From Manis javanica (lineage: Eukaryota > Chordata > Mammalia > Pholidota > Manidae): a stretch of DNA of 64,000 bases. The DNA lies in the NCBI RefSeq assembly GCF_040802235.1, contig NC_133169.1, forward strand, positions 45,391,034 to 45,455,033, written 5' to 3'. A program made the translations under genes and the position numbers. Below, piece by piece: positions 44,151 to 56,954 of this stretch. Position 1 is the first letter of the stretch; every line of letters begins with the position of its first letter. Below the pieces are notes generated by a model that was not told where the DNA came from, ran no database searches, and was given only the letters and a program-made list of their open reading frames with translations.

Positions 44151-47100
44151 TGATATGTTGATTTTTTTAGTTAACACTGAATTTTATTCAGAATTTTGTT
44201 TTGAAATGTGTTTAAAGCCTTTAAGTCTTTTTTTATTGTGCACAGCTTTCATATAATAATTTGAACTAGTCCTGTATATCATTATGTCAACCACCATGGC
44301 ATTCTCCTGACTATATTTGTAATAAAAAAGCACATCAATTAATTTCAGATTGATATAGAGTATTTTCTTCTATTTTGTTTTGGCCCAATTATATCTTCAA
44401 TGATTAAAAGAGGGATGGACATACACAACAGACACTCAATGAGTGTTTCTGATATGAATAAATAAAACAGAATAGCAAAACTTTTAGCATATACAATCAA
44501 TAAATCAATTGCTTAATTAAGTTAATTTAAAAGTGTCAACTGTAAACAATGTGTTATCTCAGGCCATTCGTAGGAAACAAGGAGAGCCCTGTTTTCATTG
44601 TCTCTGTCTTGATAGCATTTGGGGACCGGCAGATGATTACGTGCAGGGACAGTCCCTGGGGACCTCCTGAGGGCCTGGTTCCCTCGTGCTCCTCACGTTC
44701 TTCCTCAGTGGGAAACAGTGCTGTGCCTCTCCTGCCTGCCTCCGGAGGCTCACAGGATGCCATGTACTTAACTGGGGAGGCACACGGGGCGAGGGAGCCC
44801 GAGACCAGGCCTCCAGGCGGGAAGGTCTGGGGTGGCTTCTGAGCAGGCTCACGATTGCCTACCTCGGCCACCCATCTCCCTTCCAACTGAGTAAGTCACT
44901 TCATTTCTGAGGTGGAAAGGTGAGAAGGTGAATGAAATGCTACATTTGCATAAGTTTAGAAGACATAACATTTCCCTGGAAAAGAAGTCAATTGTATTAA
45001 TTTTTGTGGGATATTATGGAAAAATACATAGTTAAGAGTAACATATTATCAGTTTTCTCTATTCACCACCAACAGTTTTGGGATGTGTATCTATTGTAAA
45101 ATGTAGTTATAGTGTGATACACATAAACACACAACCATCACTCTTTTCAATAACTGTTTTACCATGGAGATTATACTACACAGTATTTCATTTATCATAT
45201 TAGAACAATGAATTTTTGAAAATGCCTCACATTGAAAGGCAGCAAGATTTAAATAGAAGATTGTTTATAAAACATACACCTTTGTGGCTCATTATTTCAC
45301 ATGTTTGGATATTTGTGTATACTAACAAGAAACAGAGTAAGCCTTAGGGAAGCTATGGCCTATTTCAAACTAAAATCTACATGTTAAACTACTTAATAAA
45401 TGCTACTTAATAATAGCACTGAAAGTTTCTGTGTCATAATCTGATGAAAATAAACAAGAGATAGGCAATTTCAGAGAGAGGCAGAGAGAGGTATACTCTT
45501 TCAAGAGCATATTAGATCATTTTGGTCCTTAACAATAATGTAAAATGTCACTCCCTGCTATGACAGTAGCAGAACTCAGAAAATACAAGCAGCAAGATTG
45601 CTACTGTGATTCCACAAGCTGAGGAAGATTCCTCAGTAAGTTCCTCTGAAGGTTTAATAACAAATTATTAATAAAATTTAGATCCTATTTTCATATTACA
45701 AATGAAATTTATTTACTATTTAAATGTAGAAAACATATTTATTAAACAACCAGACAAGTATATGGGTAAATATTTACCTAAACTATGAACAAATCCAATG
45801 AATAAGATACTGCAGGAAAATAATTTAGTATTTTAAATATTTAAAAAAATAGATATTTCTTAGGAGAAGCAAAAGATGTAAACCATAATACAATATTTTA
45901 AAAGTGAGGTCTGATGACAAAGAATAGGCAAAAGGTCTGTACTGTACAAAATTCTTACATATTAATCAGAAAAAGATTAACATATCAAACCTTAAAATGG
46001 CACAAAATTTTGTGAAGAATCTAAACATGAACTATAAATACAAAAACACACATTAACCACACAATAAAGATCAAATCCACAATAGGGCTCCATTCAGACT
46101 TGGTTCATTGCAGAGAGAAAAAATAGGATATTACCCGTGGTATTGTGAGGGAAGTAAAATAACCAAATGCTGCCATCTGTGGTGTATAAGGGTAAATGCT
46201 GGATAGGAAGCAACATGAATATATGGATCGGAAAAGGGCATTATTATTTGAATAAAAAATGTAAACACAGAATCAATGAGTTCTTTATGTACATATTAAT
46301 CTCAGTGTTTTAGATTAGTGAAATTTTGGAAATCTACATTTAAAATAATAGAAACATTTTATATGAATTCTATTACTAAAACAAAATTTTATGAAGCTTT
46401 ATATTCCAAAAAGTGATTATCTATTTTAACTCGTTGAATATTTAAATAATTATAATATTTAGGGAAATATGGGGCTATTTATAGTGTTATTCTATTTTGT
46501 ATGTCATGTATTTTACATATCAGTCAATATGTTATTATTAAACAATATATATTGAAAGTAAGAAACCAAGTTTTATAATAGATATTATACTAATGATAGG
46601 ATGAGAGTTGCTTTCACATCTTATTTTCTATTTCATAAGTATCTTAAATGATCTATACAACTTTAAAAAGTATTTGTATGGGAAAACGACTTTTACAAAT
46701 GTAAGACAATGGAACTTTGTCACAAAACAACACATACAATCAACATGTACTTTTTCCTTTATATAAGCAAGATGTGAATCCATGATACCATTCCAAAGCT
46801 TACAGCCAGTTGAACTATTTGAGCTTTCTTGTCCAAATGCCATGGTCTCATGCACTATTTGTCTGTGAGCCAGATGAAGGGAAGTTAATGAAATAATATG
46901 GTGGGAATGAGAGAACTGAGGAGGTGATGCTGTGGGATGGAGCAGAACGGACATTCCGAATCGGAGTCAGGGTGCCTCACAGAGAACGAATGCCATCAGT
47001 TCAGGGTGACAGTGTGTACTTAGAGGAGAGAAGGTGGGTTTGGCTGACGTATCTGACCACCTGCAGGGCACAGGGCTTGCACTTTCCCCACCATGCTGGG

Positions 47101-47559
47101 GATCTCAGAGCTGACACACTCCTTCAGCCACAGGCTATTTGCTCTTCGTGTTCCCCTGGAGTGAAGTGACTTTCCTCCGCTTTTCAGTCCTCCACTGTTA
47201 TCCTCAGTTATAATATCCTGATGGTTACACACTTACAGAAATTATCATCTCATATAATAGAATCCATAGGATTTGCTAATTTCTTTACTTTCTGTCTCAC
47301 ATCCATAGGATGGTGAGTTTGAAATAAGATATTTCATCTCTCTTCATATTATATTCCCACATTACAGGCCAATGAGTGGCACATGGCAGACACTCAATAC
47401 CTGTGTAGTTGTCTGTTGAGACAGCCTGTTTGCAAAAGTACTCCTCAAATTATTGCAATGTTTGCTCACTTTCAAATTTTTATTTTTCACAATATACACA
47501 CTGAGTTCCTTTACAGCATTTTTATATATCCTATGCCTCTTATTCTTTTTGTGTTAGTT
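44151..47559. other. Intergenic region with two unidentified GC-rich patches
   Basis: Patches at 44,560-44,900 and 46,900-47,200 are GC-rich with overlapping short frames on both strands. Neither shows a domain I recognise. Between them the sequence is AT-rich. Non-coding 5' exons of neighbouring OR genes are a possibility that cannot be tested by eye. Confidence 0.5.
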
Positions 47560-49880
47560 AGTACATTTTTTATACTGAGGTATGGTTGATATACACTATT
47601 TTATTCATTTCTAGAATAGAACATAGTGATTCGACAATTATACACACTATTATTTCCTCACCACAACTAGTGTAGTTACTATCACTCAACATACAAAGAT
47701 GTGACATAACAATTGACTATAATCTTTATGCTGTACTTTCACCCCCTGAACAACTTATAATGATTTGAGATTTTGTTCCTCTTTACCCATTCATTGTATT
47801 TCTCTCACTCATTCCAACCACATCCAATGTGAACCACCAGTCACATAACCAGTCACTCCTCTGTATCTATGTGTGTCTATTGCTGCTTTGTTCATTGTGT
47901 TTTGTTTTGTTTTTAGATTCCACAAATAAGTGAAATCATATTGTATTTGTCATTCTTTCCCTGACTTATTTCACTGAGCTTAATGCCCTCTAGGTCAACC
48001 CATGTTGTCCCAAATGGCAGAATTATATTCCATTGTGTATATGTCCCACCTCACTCTTATTCATTTATTTATTGATGGACACTTTAGTTGCTACAGTTTC
48101 TTGGCTGTTGTAAATAATGTGGCAATAAACATATGGGTGCATATATCTTTTTGAATCTATGATTTTTCTTCTTTCAGTAAATTCTTGGTGGAATTACTGG
48201 GTTATGTGGTATTTATATTTTTAGCTTTTTGAGGAACCTCCATACATACAGTGGATGTATCAATGAAAATTCCCACCGGCAGTGTCAGAAGGCACCCTTT
48301 CTTCAACATCCTCACCAACACTTGTTATTTCTTGTCTTGTGGATGATGGCCATTCTGACTGGTGTGAGGTGATACCTCATTGTGGTTTTGATTCACATTT
48401 CACTGATGATTAGAGATGTGGAGCATTTTTCATGCACCTGTTCGCCATCTGTAATGTCTTCCTTGGAAAAATGACTAGTCAGGTCCTCTGCCTACCTTTT
48501 AATTGCCTTACCTGCTTTTTTGGTGTTGAGTCATACAAGTTCTTTTTACTTATTTTCCATTTTAACCCCTTATCGGATATATCACTTTCAAATATATTCT
48601 GTCATAATGTAGGTTCCCTTTACATTTTGTTGATGGTGTCCTTTGCTTTACAGAATCTTCTAGTAAGATGGAGTCCCACTTGTTTATTTTTACCTTTGTT
48701 TCCTTTGTCCTGGGAAACATGTCCAAAATAAAAATTATTCATGCTTATGTTCAAGAAATTTTTGCCTATAATTTCTTCCAGGAGTTTTGTGGTTTCATGA
48801 CCTGTACATCTTTAAGTGATTTGAGTTTACATTTGTGGATGATGTTAGACTCTAAATCAGATTCATGGTCTTGCAGGTAACTGTCCAGTTTTCTCATTTA
48901 TTGAAGAAACTGTATTTTCCCCATTGTATACCCTTGCCTCTTTTGTCATATATTAATTGACCATTTATATGTGGGTTTATTTCTGAGCTCTCTGTTCTGT
49001 TCTCCTGATCTATGTGTTTCTCCTTTAATCAGTGTCATACTGTTTGATTACTATAGCTTAGTCACATAGCTTGAAATGAAGGTATTTAATACTCCCAACA
49101 TTATTTATCCTTTCAAAGAATTGCTTTGGGTATTTTGGGTGTGTTGTTGATCCATATAAATTTTAGTAGTATTTTTGCTAGTTCATTGAAAACTACCATT
49201 GGTGTTTTGATAGGGATTGCATTGAATTTCTAAATTGTTTGAGCAGGATGGCCATTTTGACAATATTAATTCTTTCTATCCATGAGCATGGGATAGATTT
49301 CCATGTACTTATGTCTTCTTCAATGTCTTTCATAAGTATCTTATACTTTTCACAGGTCTTCACCTCCTTGGTGAGATTTATTAATAGATACTTTATTCTT
49401 TTTTGATGCAGCTGTAAATGAAATTGGATGCTTGATTTCTCTTTGTACTAGTTAATTGTTAGTATATAGGGATGCAACAGATTTCTCTTTATTGATTTTG
49501 TATCCTGTACCTTTACTGAATCCAATTATTAGTTATCATAGTTTTTTGGTGAAATTTAGGGCTCTCAGTATAATATCATCATCTAAAAATGGAGACAATT
49601 TTATTTCTTTACAATTTGGATGCTTTTTATCTCTTTTTCTTGTCTGAACACCAAGGCTAGGATTTCTAGTACTATATGGAATAAAAGTGGCAAAAGATGC
49701 AACCCTGTCTTGTTCCTGATCATAGAGTGAAATTCTTCAGATTTTCAACATTGTGTATAATGTTAGCTATGGGTCTTTCATGTGTGGCCATTATTATGTT
49801 GAGATATGCTCCCTCTATACCCATTTTGTTGAGAGTTTTTAACCTAAATCAATGTTGTATTTCCTTTGAACTATTCTACA
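47560..49880 (-). mobile_element. Long LINE-1 copy, ORF2 C-terminal half to 3' UTR, antisense
   Basis: About 2.3 kb. The plus strand reads as the continuous complement of LINE-1: 3' UTR (TTATACTGAGGTATGGTTGATATACACTA at the left), ORF2 C-terminus (TTCCATTGTGTATATGTCCCACC; GACTGGTGTGAGGTGATACCTCATTGTGG) and the reverse-transcriptase side (CTTTACTGAATCCAATTATTAG; GGAATAAAAGTGGCAAAAGATGCAACCCTGTCTTG) to about 49,880. No frame is intact. It is more diverged than the composite at 22.4-25.6 kb. Confidence 0.9.
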
Positions 49881-50914
49881 ATTCCTGGAATACAATTAAT
49901 ATTCTAGAATTATTTTTCCAAAAATTATGTTCCATAGGTCAGGATTATCTAGCTAATGGAAATGCAGGATTTTTCTACCCTTCCCATGAGGCAGAGTTTG
50001 AAATGATCAGATTTCATAATATTGCCTCTTTGATTTATTTCTGTACTTTATTATTTTCAAAAAATTTATTTTATATTCCCAATTGTTAAAAAAATGAGAT
50101 ATTTATGAGATAATAGAAATTATACTGCTTTACATTCTACTAGTTTTATGGTGTGAGGTGTTTATTTCCTGAAAGGTATCAAGGACTATTATATCTTTAT
50201 TTCCATTAACCTGGAACTGAATTCTCTGAATTGGGAGTCATAACCATTTCTAAGAAAAGAATAGTTCCTTGGGATTTTCAACTTGCTTACCTAAAGTAAT
50301 TTAATTTACCTGAGGTAAAAGAATTAGGTATCTACCCCAGAATTCTCTTTTTTAAAATTCATATGTCTCCCATCCCAAGGTGGATCTTCAGACTCAGAAG
50401 GTGATTTAAGCTTAGGGTCTCATAATTTCGAGACTATATTTAGAGAAGATTGGTTTGTTTCAGGGATAATCTCCATATCACATTTATTTTAACATCAGTA
50501 AACAATGGAAATTAAAGTTTGATATATTTTCAGGCTACTTTTTTGAAAGATACTACTTTATGCTGAGCATTTAATTCCAAGCATTTTAGAGATATATAAT
50601 GACTACAAAACAAATAATTGGAGAGGAACATGCATTGGATCTATGTTAACTGTGAAAGCTGAGAATCGTAGAGATAAACTCCATTGTGGTGTCTTACAAA
50701 AGACTCTTTTGTAGGAAGTACAGCATGGTGGAAAAGATTCACATCATTATTTTTCTAATGTAAGGGGAAAAAACCTAATGCCTAATCTCACAAGAACCCC
50801 TGGAAAACAAATGCTTTCATTCTCTAAACAAATGTCAGTGTATCTTTCCCACAGAACTTATTTACAAAGCTTATATACAATTACATCCAAATCCCAGTGC
50901 TAAGAGCACCAGTG
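49881..50914. other. Sequence upstream of the OR2-like gene
   Basis: AT-rich. No named repeat. The segment immediately before the gene reads AATTACATCCAAATCCCAG/TGCTAAGAGCACCAGTG then ATG, compatible with a splice acceptor at 50,896-50,897 that would leave a 17-nt leader. Confidence 0.5.
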
Positions 50915-51859
50915 ATGGCAAACAAGAGCTTCCCAGGGGGCTTCATCCTCCTTGGTTTCTCCGAATGGCCTGATCTGGAAATTGCTCTCTTCTGGGCTGT
51001 GATCCTCTTGTTCACCATGATCATCCTCTCCAACCTGACCATCATCCTGCTCTCCTGCGTGGACCCTCGTCTCTACACCCCCATGTACTTCTTCCTCAGC
51101 AATCTCTCCTTCCTGGATCTCTGCTACACCACAGCTGCTGTGCCCCAGATGTTGTCCAACCTGTGGGGGCCAGACAAGAGCATCACCTACACAGGCTGTG
51201 TCCTCCAAGTCTGTGTGTTGCTCTGTCTTGGGGCCACAGAAGATGTCATGTTGGTGGTGATGGCCTTAGACCGTTATGTCGCTATCTGCCAGCCCCTGCG
51301 CTACACCGTCATTATGCATCAACAGTTTTGTTGGAAGCTGGTGTTTGTGGCCTGGCTGTCAGGTCTGATATTATCTGTGGTCCAAACTCCCATCACATTC
51401 CAGCTGCCTTTCTGTGCCCACCACTGCCTGGATAATTTTCTTTGTGATGTTCCTGCCTTCCTACGCCTGGCATGTGGAGACATCTCTGCTAATGAGTGGC
51501 AGATGACCATCTCTGCTGTTCTCTTCACCATCGTGCCACTGGGGTTGATTCTGACTTCTTATGTCTACATAGCTCAAGCCCTGGGGAAAATCCAGTCTGA
51601 GGAGGGAAGGCAGAAGGCCATTGCCACCTGCTCCTCCCACCTCACCCTGGTCGTCATATTTTATGGGACAATTGCTATGGTGTACACAGACATTAAAAAT
51701 GACTTTGCTTCAAAAAATGGCAAGTTCTTCACCTTCTTTTACACCGTGGTCACGCCTTTGTTGAACCCTCTCATCTACACCCTGAGAAATAAGGAGGTGA
51801 AGGATGCTCTGCAAAGACTTCTCAGCAAGGTGATCAACACAACAAAAAATAGAAGTTGA
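50915..51859 (+). CDS. Intact olfactory receptor, OR2-like
   Basis: A single coding exon of 314 residues for a class II odorant receptor (seven-helix GPCR expected in olfactory sensory neurons). Visible signatures are the sequon N3-K-S, PMYFFLSNLSFLD at 56-68, C95 in TGCV, MALDRYVAIC at 116-125, loop-2 cysteines C167, C177 and C187, SYVYIAQALGKI at 215-226, KAIATCSSHL at 234-243 and NPLIYTLRN at 284-292. The usual GN in TM1 is SN at 39-40. The pattern EEGRQKA...TCSSHL with a GKF...YTVVTPLLNP segment is closest to family 2 in my memory, but the subfamily is uncertain. I chose the ATG at 50,915, not the in-frame GTG at 50,897. Its ligand is unknown. Confidence 0.94.
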   Translation: MANKSFPGGFILLGFSEWPDLEIALFWAVILLFTMIILSNLTIILLSCVDPRLYTPMYFFLSNLSFLDLCYTTAAVPQMLSNLWGPDKSITYTGCVLQVCVLLCLGATEDVMLVVMALDRYVAICQPLRYTVIMHQQFCWKLVFVAWLSGLILSVVQTPITFQLPFCAHHCLDNFLCDVPAFLRLACGDISANEWQMTISAVLFTIVPLGLILTSYVYIAQALGKIQSEEGRQKAIATCSSHLTLVVIFYGTIAMVYTDIKNDFASKNGKFFTFFYTVVTPLLNPLIYTLRNKEVKDALQRLLSKVINTTKNRS

Positions 51860-53699
51860 CCTTTTGAACCAGAAGTGGAGTTGAAAATCATGATGTTCAC
51901 ACTCTCTCCCTTTGAGAGTTTTGAATTGTCACTTAAAAGGGTTGATTTTAGTTCAAAGGCAGTCATTTCTGGCTTATTCTTCATTCCTGTAATTTTACAT
52001 GTTATTTTGTGAAAAAGAAATCTATAAATGCAGTGTCAGTTTTGGTCAACTAACAAGAATTCAAAATATATTTTCCCAGGTAGGAATACTATTTGCTGAG
52101 TTAATTTTTGAAAAACATGCATTATTATTTCTTAAGGAACATAAGCACCATGAGTCGAAGTTTTGTTTTAAAAACTAAAAAAAATCTATTATTCATCTTT
52201 TAATTAAAAAATCTATGTAGAAACATATATTATGTTTTCTTTTGTGCAAATAGGCATGGAAAGAAATATCTGTAAAGTTTCCCTAGTTTCCTAACACACA
52301 TGAAATCTTTTCTTTTTCATTTCGCTATATGTGAATATCTTGGGCATAAGCAAGAAATTCTGGCTGGACATATCATGATATATTCTTCAATTGGAATTTC
52401 AAGGAAATGAATCCATGGCAATGAGTTGCCTCAGAGGCATATGAATACAGGAGAGGTGTGGGCTTCCCATTTCATGAGATGCACAGGTCTCTGGTTGTAA
52501 TTCATGCTTATCTTAACCTCCATTTGACTGCAAATAAATTTAACTCTTATCCACATAAGATTACCACACATTTACTTGATTACAAATAAGTTATTACACA
52601 AATATATTTTTCTACCCACATAAAATGAAGGTCATTTAAAAAATCATGCAAGTAAGTATAAAAACACAAAGTGCATCATTGAATCCGTTATCTGCTTTGT
52701 TAAGACATTGCACAAATACAACTCTGCCTGAACCCAAGTGAAATTATTCTAACAGAACTAAGACATGAAGGAGTATTCCTGAAACTACAGCACAGCAAAT
52801 TGATATGGAAATGTCCAATGAGTTTCTTGAAATTGTCCAGACCCTTGTACTATCAGAAATAGCAATGACACTGCACAGTTTGTGAGACATGTCTGTTCTC
52901 TGATTTGTCACAGGCTTTTGGGGGGGCAGGGGTGTCACACATCATTACCAAGAGTGCAGATGGAGCTCTGTGAGTGATGTTCAGGACAACATGCATGGAA
53001 GGCATGCTGCTTAGAGCTGGAGGCTGGAGGTATTACTACTTAAATAAGAACCTTATAAGGGTCATAAAGACATTTTCAACAGAATACATATGAGGACACC
53101 GAGGTAGTCGCAGCAGACTGTCAGTGCCTTAACAAATAGCCTGCGTTTATGTCTTGCACATTTGAAGTCCAGAGTGGGAGCGCATGACTCTGGGGCAGTG
53201 CCCTGTCCTTGTGGGTTTCACATTCCAAGCTGCTTTGTCCCATGGCAGAGAAGACAGGCTGGAGGGTCCAGCCCTGAGAGCTAGATGTGTCCTCCTGGGG
53301 GTGATGTGTGTCACCTCCTCTCATGCCTGCTGGGACTCAGCAAGTCAGGGGGCCAGATCTAACTCCAGGCGGGCAGGGTTTTCAATATGTCCTGCATCTC
53401 CAAATGTGAAACAGGAGTTGGTTTGGGGGAATAGTGTGCATGCCAGTCACATGGACTAAGGATAAGAGGGAAACAGCTGAAGATGGGAAGGAGGAACAAG
53501 TTCATTAGTGAAGCCTTGGGATAAACAGGATTTCCTTTCTCTAAGCAGTTGTACATAGTCAATGTTTCTGTGGGGGATGAAGAAAACATCAGAGAAGGAA
53601 GAATTGCAGGAATAATTGTTATAAATGATCTCATGAAAATATTTCATCAGCCTTCATATTTCATATTAAATTATAAAATATGGAAAAATATAAACACCA
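51860..53699. other. Intergenic DNA 3' of the OR2-like gene
   Basis: AT-rich to about 52,900. The stretch 53,150-53,600 is GC-richer, with short overlapping frames and no recognised domain. No repeat named. Confidence 0.5.
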
Positions 53700-54614
53700 C
53701 CAAAAATACTTAAAACTACTAAGTTAGGTAAAATTGCAGAATAATAAAAATCAATATACAAAAATGTGTCATTCATATAAATAATCAACAGACTACCAGA
53801 TCAAAAATTGTGAAAGTAATCCCATTTACAATGGCATTAAAAATAATAACATAGTGAGGTATTAATTGAACAAATAAAGGTAAAGATCTGTACTTTAAAA
53901 TTCTAAGACAATTATGAAATAAATTTAAGTAGATGTAAATGGAAAGATATTCTGTGCTTAAATTAGAGCAATTAATATTTTTAAAATGTACAGACATCAA
54001 GGAGATTTAGAGTTTAAATGCAATCCCTATAAAAATTCAAATGGCTTTTTCAAAGAAATAGAAAACCAAATGCTAAAATTTGTATAGAACCTCAAAAGAC
54101 CTTAAATACCCACAGCCATCCAAGGAAAGAAGAAAGAAGCTGGAGGCTTCACCCTTCCTGATTTCAAAATATCTTACAAACCTGTAGCATTCAAATAGTG
54201 TGGTCCTGGCATAACAATGAGACACAGATCAATGGAAAAAAAGAAATAGAGATTCCATTTATAAAACTACTCCCATTTGGCCTATGAATTGTGACAAAGA
54301 TTCCAAGAATCACACTGGGGAAAGGATAGTCATTTCAATAAATGGTACTGGGAAAACTGGACAGTCACATGCAAAAAAATGAAGCTGGACTGCTGTTTTA
54401 TACTATACACAAAAATGAATTCAAAATAGATTATCATTGAACACAATACTTGAAACCATAAAACCCCTAAAATAAAATATATGGGGTAAGCTCCTTGGCA
54501 TTATTTTCAGCATTGGTTTTTAGATTTGACAGAAAAGCAAGTCAGCAAAGCAAAATTAACAAGTTGGAGTACATCAAACTATAAAAGATCATGCACAACA
54601 AAGGTAACCATCAA

Positions 54615-54939
54615 CATGGTCCTAAATGGCAATATATTAAGTGAAAGAAGTTAAAATCAAATGCCATATGATTTCATATATATGTGAAATCTAAAAACAA
54701 AATAAAACAAATGAACCAATATACAGAAATGGACTCATAGAAACAGAGAACAAATTGGTGGCTGCCAAGGAAGGGAAGGGGGGGGTGAGTGTAAGTAAAT
54801 AGATGAAGGGAGAAATTTAGTGAGAATGATTGTTATCTTGATCTGGGTGATGATTTACATGAGTGTATACATATGTCAAAGTTTATCAAGCTGGACACTT
54901 AGATTTGTGCATTTATTGTATATACCTCAATTTTTTTAA
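54615..54939 (+). mobile_element. Nested LINE-1 3' tail with target-site duplication
   Basis: Flanked by AAAGGTAACCATCAA (54,600-54,614) and AAAGGTAGCCATCAA (54,940-54,954), one mismatch in 15. The insert has the usual tail (TAAGTGAAAGAAG, GAAACAGAGAACAAATTGGTGGCTGCC, TTGTATATACCTCAATTTTTTTAAAA). The host ORF2 resumes immediately after with GGCAACCTATGGAATGG. Confidence 0.85.
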
Positions 54940-55228
54940 AAAGGTAGCCATCAATTAAAAAATTAAAAGGCAACCTATGGAATGGGTAAAATATTTGAAA
55001 ATCATATCTAACAAGGGATTAATATTCAGAATATATAAAGAACTCATAAGACTCTATACCAAAAAAAAAATGGGCAAAGAAACTGAATAGACATTTTTTT
55101 CCAAAGAAGACATACAAATGGTAAAAGGCACATGAGAAGAAACTCAACATCACTAATAACAGAGAGATGCAAATTAAAACCACAATATCACATCACATCT
55201 GTTAGAATGGCTATCACCAAGAAAATAA

Positions 55229-55350
55229 GAATATAGTCAGTAGCTCTGTAGCATCATTCTGTATTGACAGATAGTAACTATAGATAACTCTTGAATCACT
55301 ACATTGCATACTTAAAACCAATTTGTATATCAGCTATACTTCAGTAACAA
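55229..55350 (+). mobile_element. Second nested short LINE-1 tail
   Basis: ATATAGTCAGTAGCTCTGTAGC...CTGTATTGACAGATAGTAACTATAG...GTATATCAGCTATACTTCAGTAA interrupts host ORF2 between ATGGCTATCACCAAGAAAATAAG and GTGATAAGTGTTAGGAAGGATGTGG. The duplication at its edges is short and imperfect. Confidence 0.7.
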
Positions 55351-56469
55351 GGTAAGTGATAAGTGTTAGGAAGGATGTGGAGGAGAAAGAACCCTTGTGC
55401 ACTGTTGGTTGGGATAAGAATGGGCATAGCCATTTTGGGAACAGTATGGCGATTCCTCAAAAAATTAAAATAAAACTACTATGTGATCCATTGATCCCAC
55501 TTCTGTGTATGTATTCAAAGTCAATGAAAAGAGGATATTAAAGAGGAATCTGTACTATCATGTTCATTGCAGTATTATTTACAATATCCAAGATATGTCG
55601 TTAACCTAAGTGTCTATCAACATATCAATGGATAAGGCATAAGGGAGATATGCTATAAATATATGCACTGGAATGTTGTCAGCCATAAGACAGTCTGCCA
55701 TCTGTGACAACATGGATGGAACTTGGCAGCATTGTGTTAAGTGAAATAAGCCAAAAAGAGAAAGACAATTACCACATGATTCACAGAAACAGAGTAGAAT
55801 GGCAGTTAACAGGGACTGTGGGGTGAGGTAAACAGGGAATGTCAGTTAGGATATGAACTTCCAGTCATAAGATAAATAAGTTCTGGTGCTAATGTATGGT
55901 ATGGTGACTCTAATTACAAATAGCATATTAAATATTTGAAAGTTGCTAAAAGTAGATCTTAAATGTTGTCAACACAGAAAAAGTAACAAGAATGTGAGGT
56001 GGTGGAGGTGTTAACTAACTCTATTGTGATCATTTTGATGTGCATGTATCTATTGATATGCATGTGTCAAATATTTACATTTACATCTTAGATTCACACA
56101 ATGTTATATATCAATTTTATCTAAATAAAGCTTTCAAAAAAGTTCAGAGCCAAGATAAAAATATACCACAAAATATATGATGAATGTTATATTTTATAGA
56201 GCAAGTTCTATTTTTTGTCATGCAAATTAGTACTGTCACTAAAATAGCAAAATTGCCTCAAATGTAAAGGAGCAATTATTCATTTGAAGTTTATGAATGG
56301 GACTAGTCATCCTTGGCCAGTCATTTATATTTAGAAATGTGTTCATAATAGAAATGTAGAGCCAGGTGCTTCTCACCAGTGAAGACCATGTGAATGGACA
56401 GGCTAAATACAAAGTGTCATGTTTATGAAAACCAGAGCCTGACTAAGGCTACATCTTTCTATGCCATGA

Positions 56470-56830
56470 GAAGTAATAAGTGCTTAGTAGACAAATGGCA
56501 CAACATGGATGAGACTTGATGACATAATGCTCAGTGAGGCATGACAGAAACAGGAGAATGAACACTGTATAAGCCACTATATGAGGTAGTTGAATCATAG
56601 AAACAGGAAAGAGAATGACAGGTGCTGGACGCTTGGAGCAGACAATAGCAGAATGTTAGTGTTTAGTGGGCACAATTCTAGCTTTGCTGGATGGGATGAA
56701 CTGGAGACGGGTGGTGGTGGTGGTGGCCCAGCAATATGAGTATAGCTAGTGCCACTGAAATGTACAATTAAAAATGGTTAAATGGTAAATTATGTATTAT
56801 GTGTTAATTTATCACTATAGTAAGATCTAT
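56470..56830 (+). mobile_element. Old LINE-1 3' end, sense
   Basis: CACAACATGGATGAGACTTGATGACATAATGCTCAGTGAGGCATGACAG, a GGT-repeat-containing middle, and AAATGTACAATTAAAAATGGTTAAATGGTAAATTATGTATTATG match an old LINE-1 3' UTR. Confidence 0.75.
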
Positions 56831-56895
56831 AGCATATAAAAAAAGAACTCTGTAGATGTCCCTTCCCCTTTTAATAAAGGATCAAGATATTTGAT

Positions 56896-56898
<3 letters not shown>

Positions 56899-56936
<38 letters not shown>

Positions 56937-56954
56937 ACATATATATATATATAT
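56899..56954. repeat. (AC)n(AT)n compound microsatellite
   Basis: About 16 AC units pass through ATACACACAT into (AT)n. Confidence 0.95.

Larger units (their letters stand above)
53700..56140 (+). mobile_element. LINE-1 copy, ORF2 half plus 3' UTR, sense, with nested insertions
   Basis: Sense-strand ORF2 landmarks are AATGCAATCCCTATAAAAATTC, GGAGGCTTCACCCTTCCTGATTTC, AATGGTACTGGGAAAACTGGACAG, GGCAACCTATGGAATGGG, GATGCAAATTAAAACCACAATATCACATC and CAACATGGATGGAACTTGG. The 3' UTR ends at CTAAATAAAGCTTTCAAAAAAG near 56,140. The frames are decayed. Two shorter LINE-1 tails are inserted within it. Confidence 0.88.

Noticed and set aside
44549-44910. GC-rich open frames on both strands as a possible exon
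   Set aside because: No recognised domain or splice logic, and frames on opposite strands are equally open.
48432-48880. Plus-strand frames rich in Phe and Leu
   Set aside because: Antisense of LINE-1 ORF2; hydrophobic composition is typical of the T-rich complement.
50897-50914. Upstream GTG as start of the OR2-like gene
   Set aside because: Mammalian ORs start at ATG. The ATG at 50,915 gives a normal-length receptor and lies just after an acceptor-like sequence.
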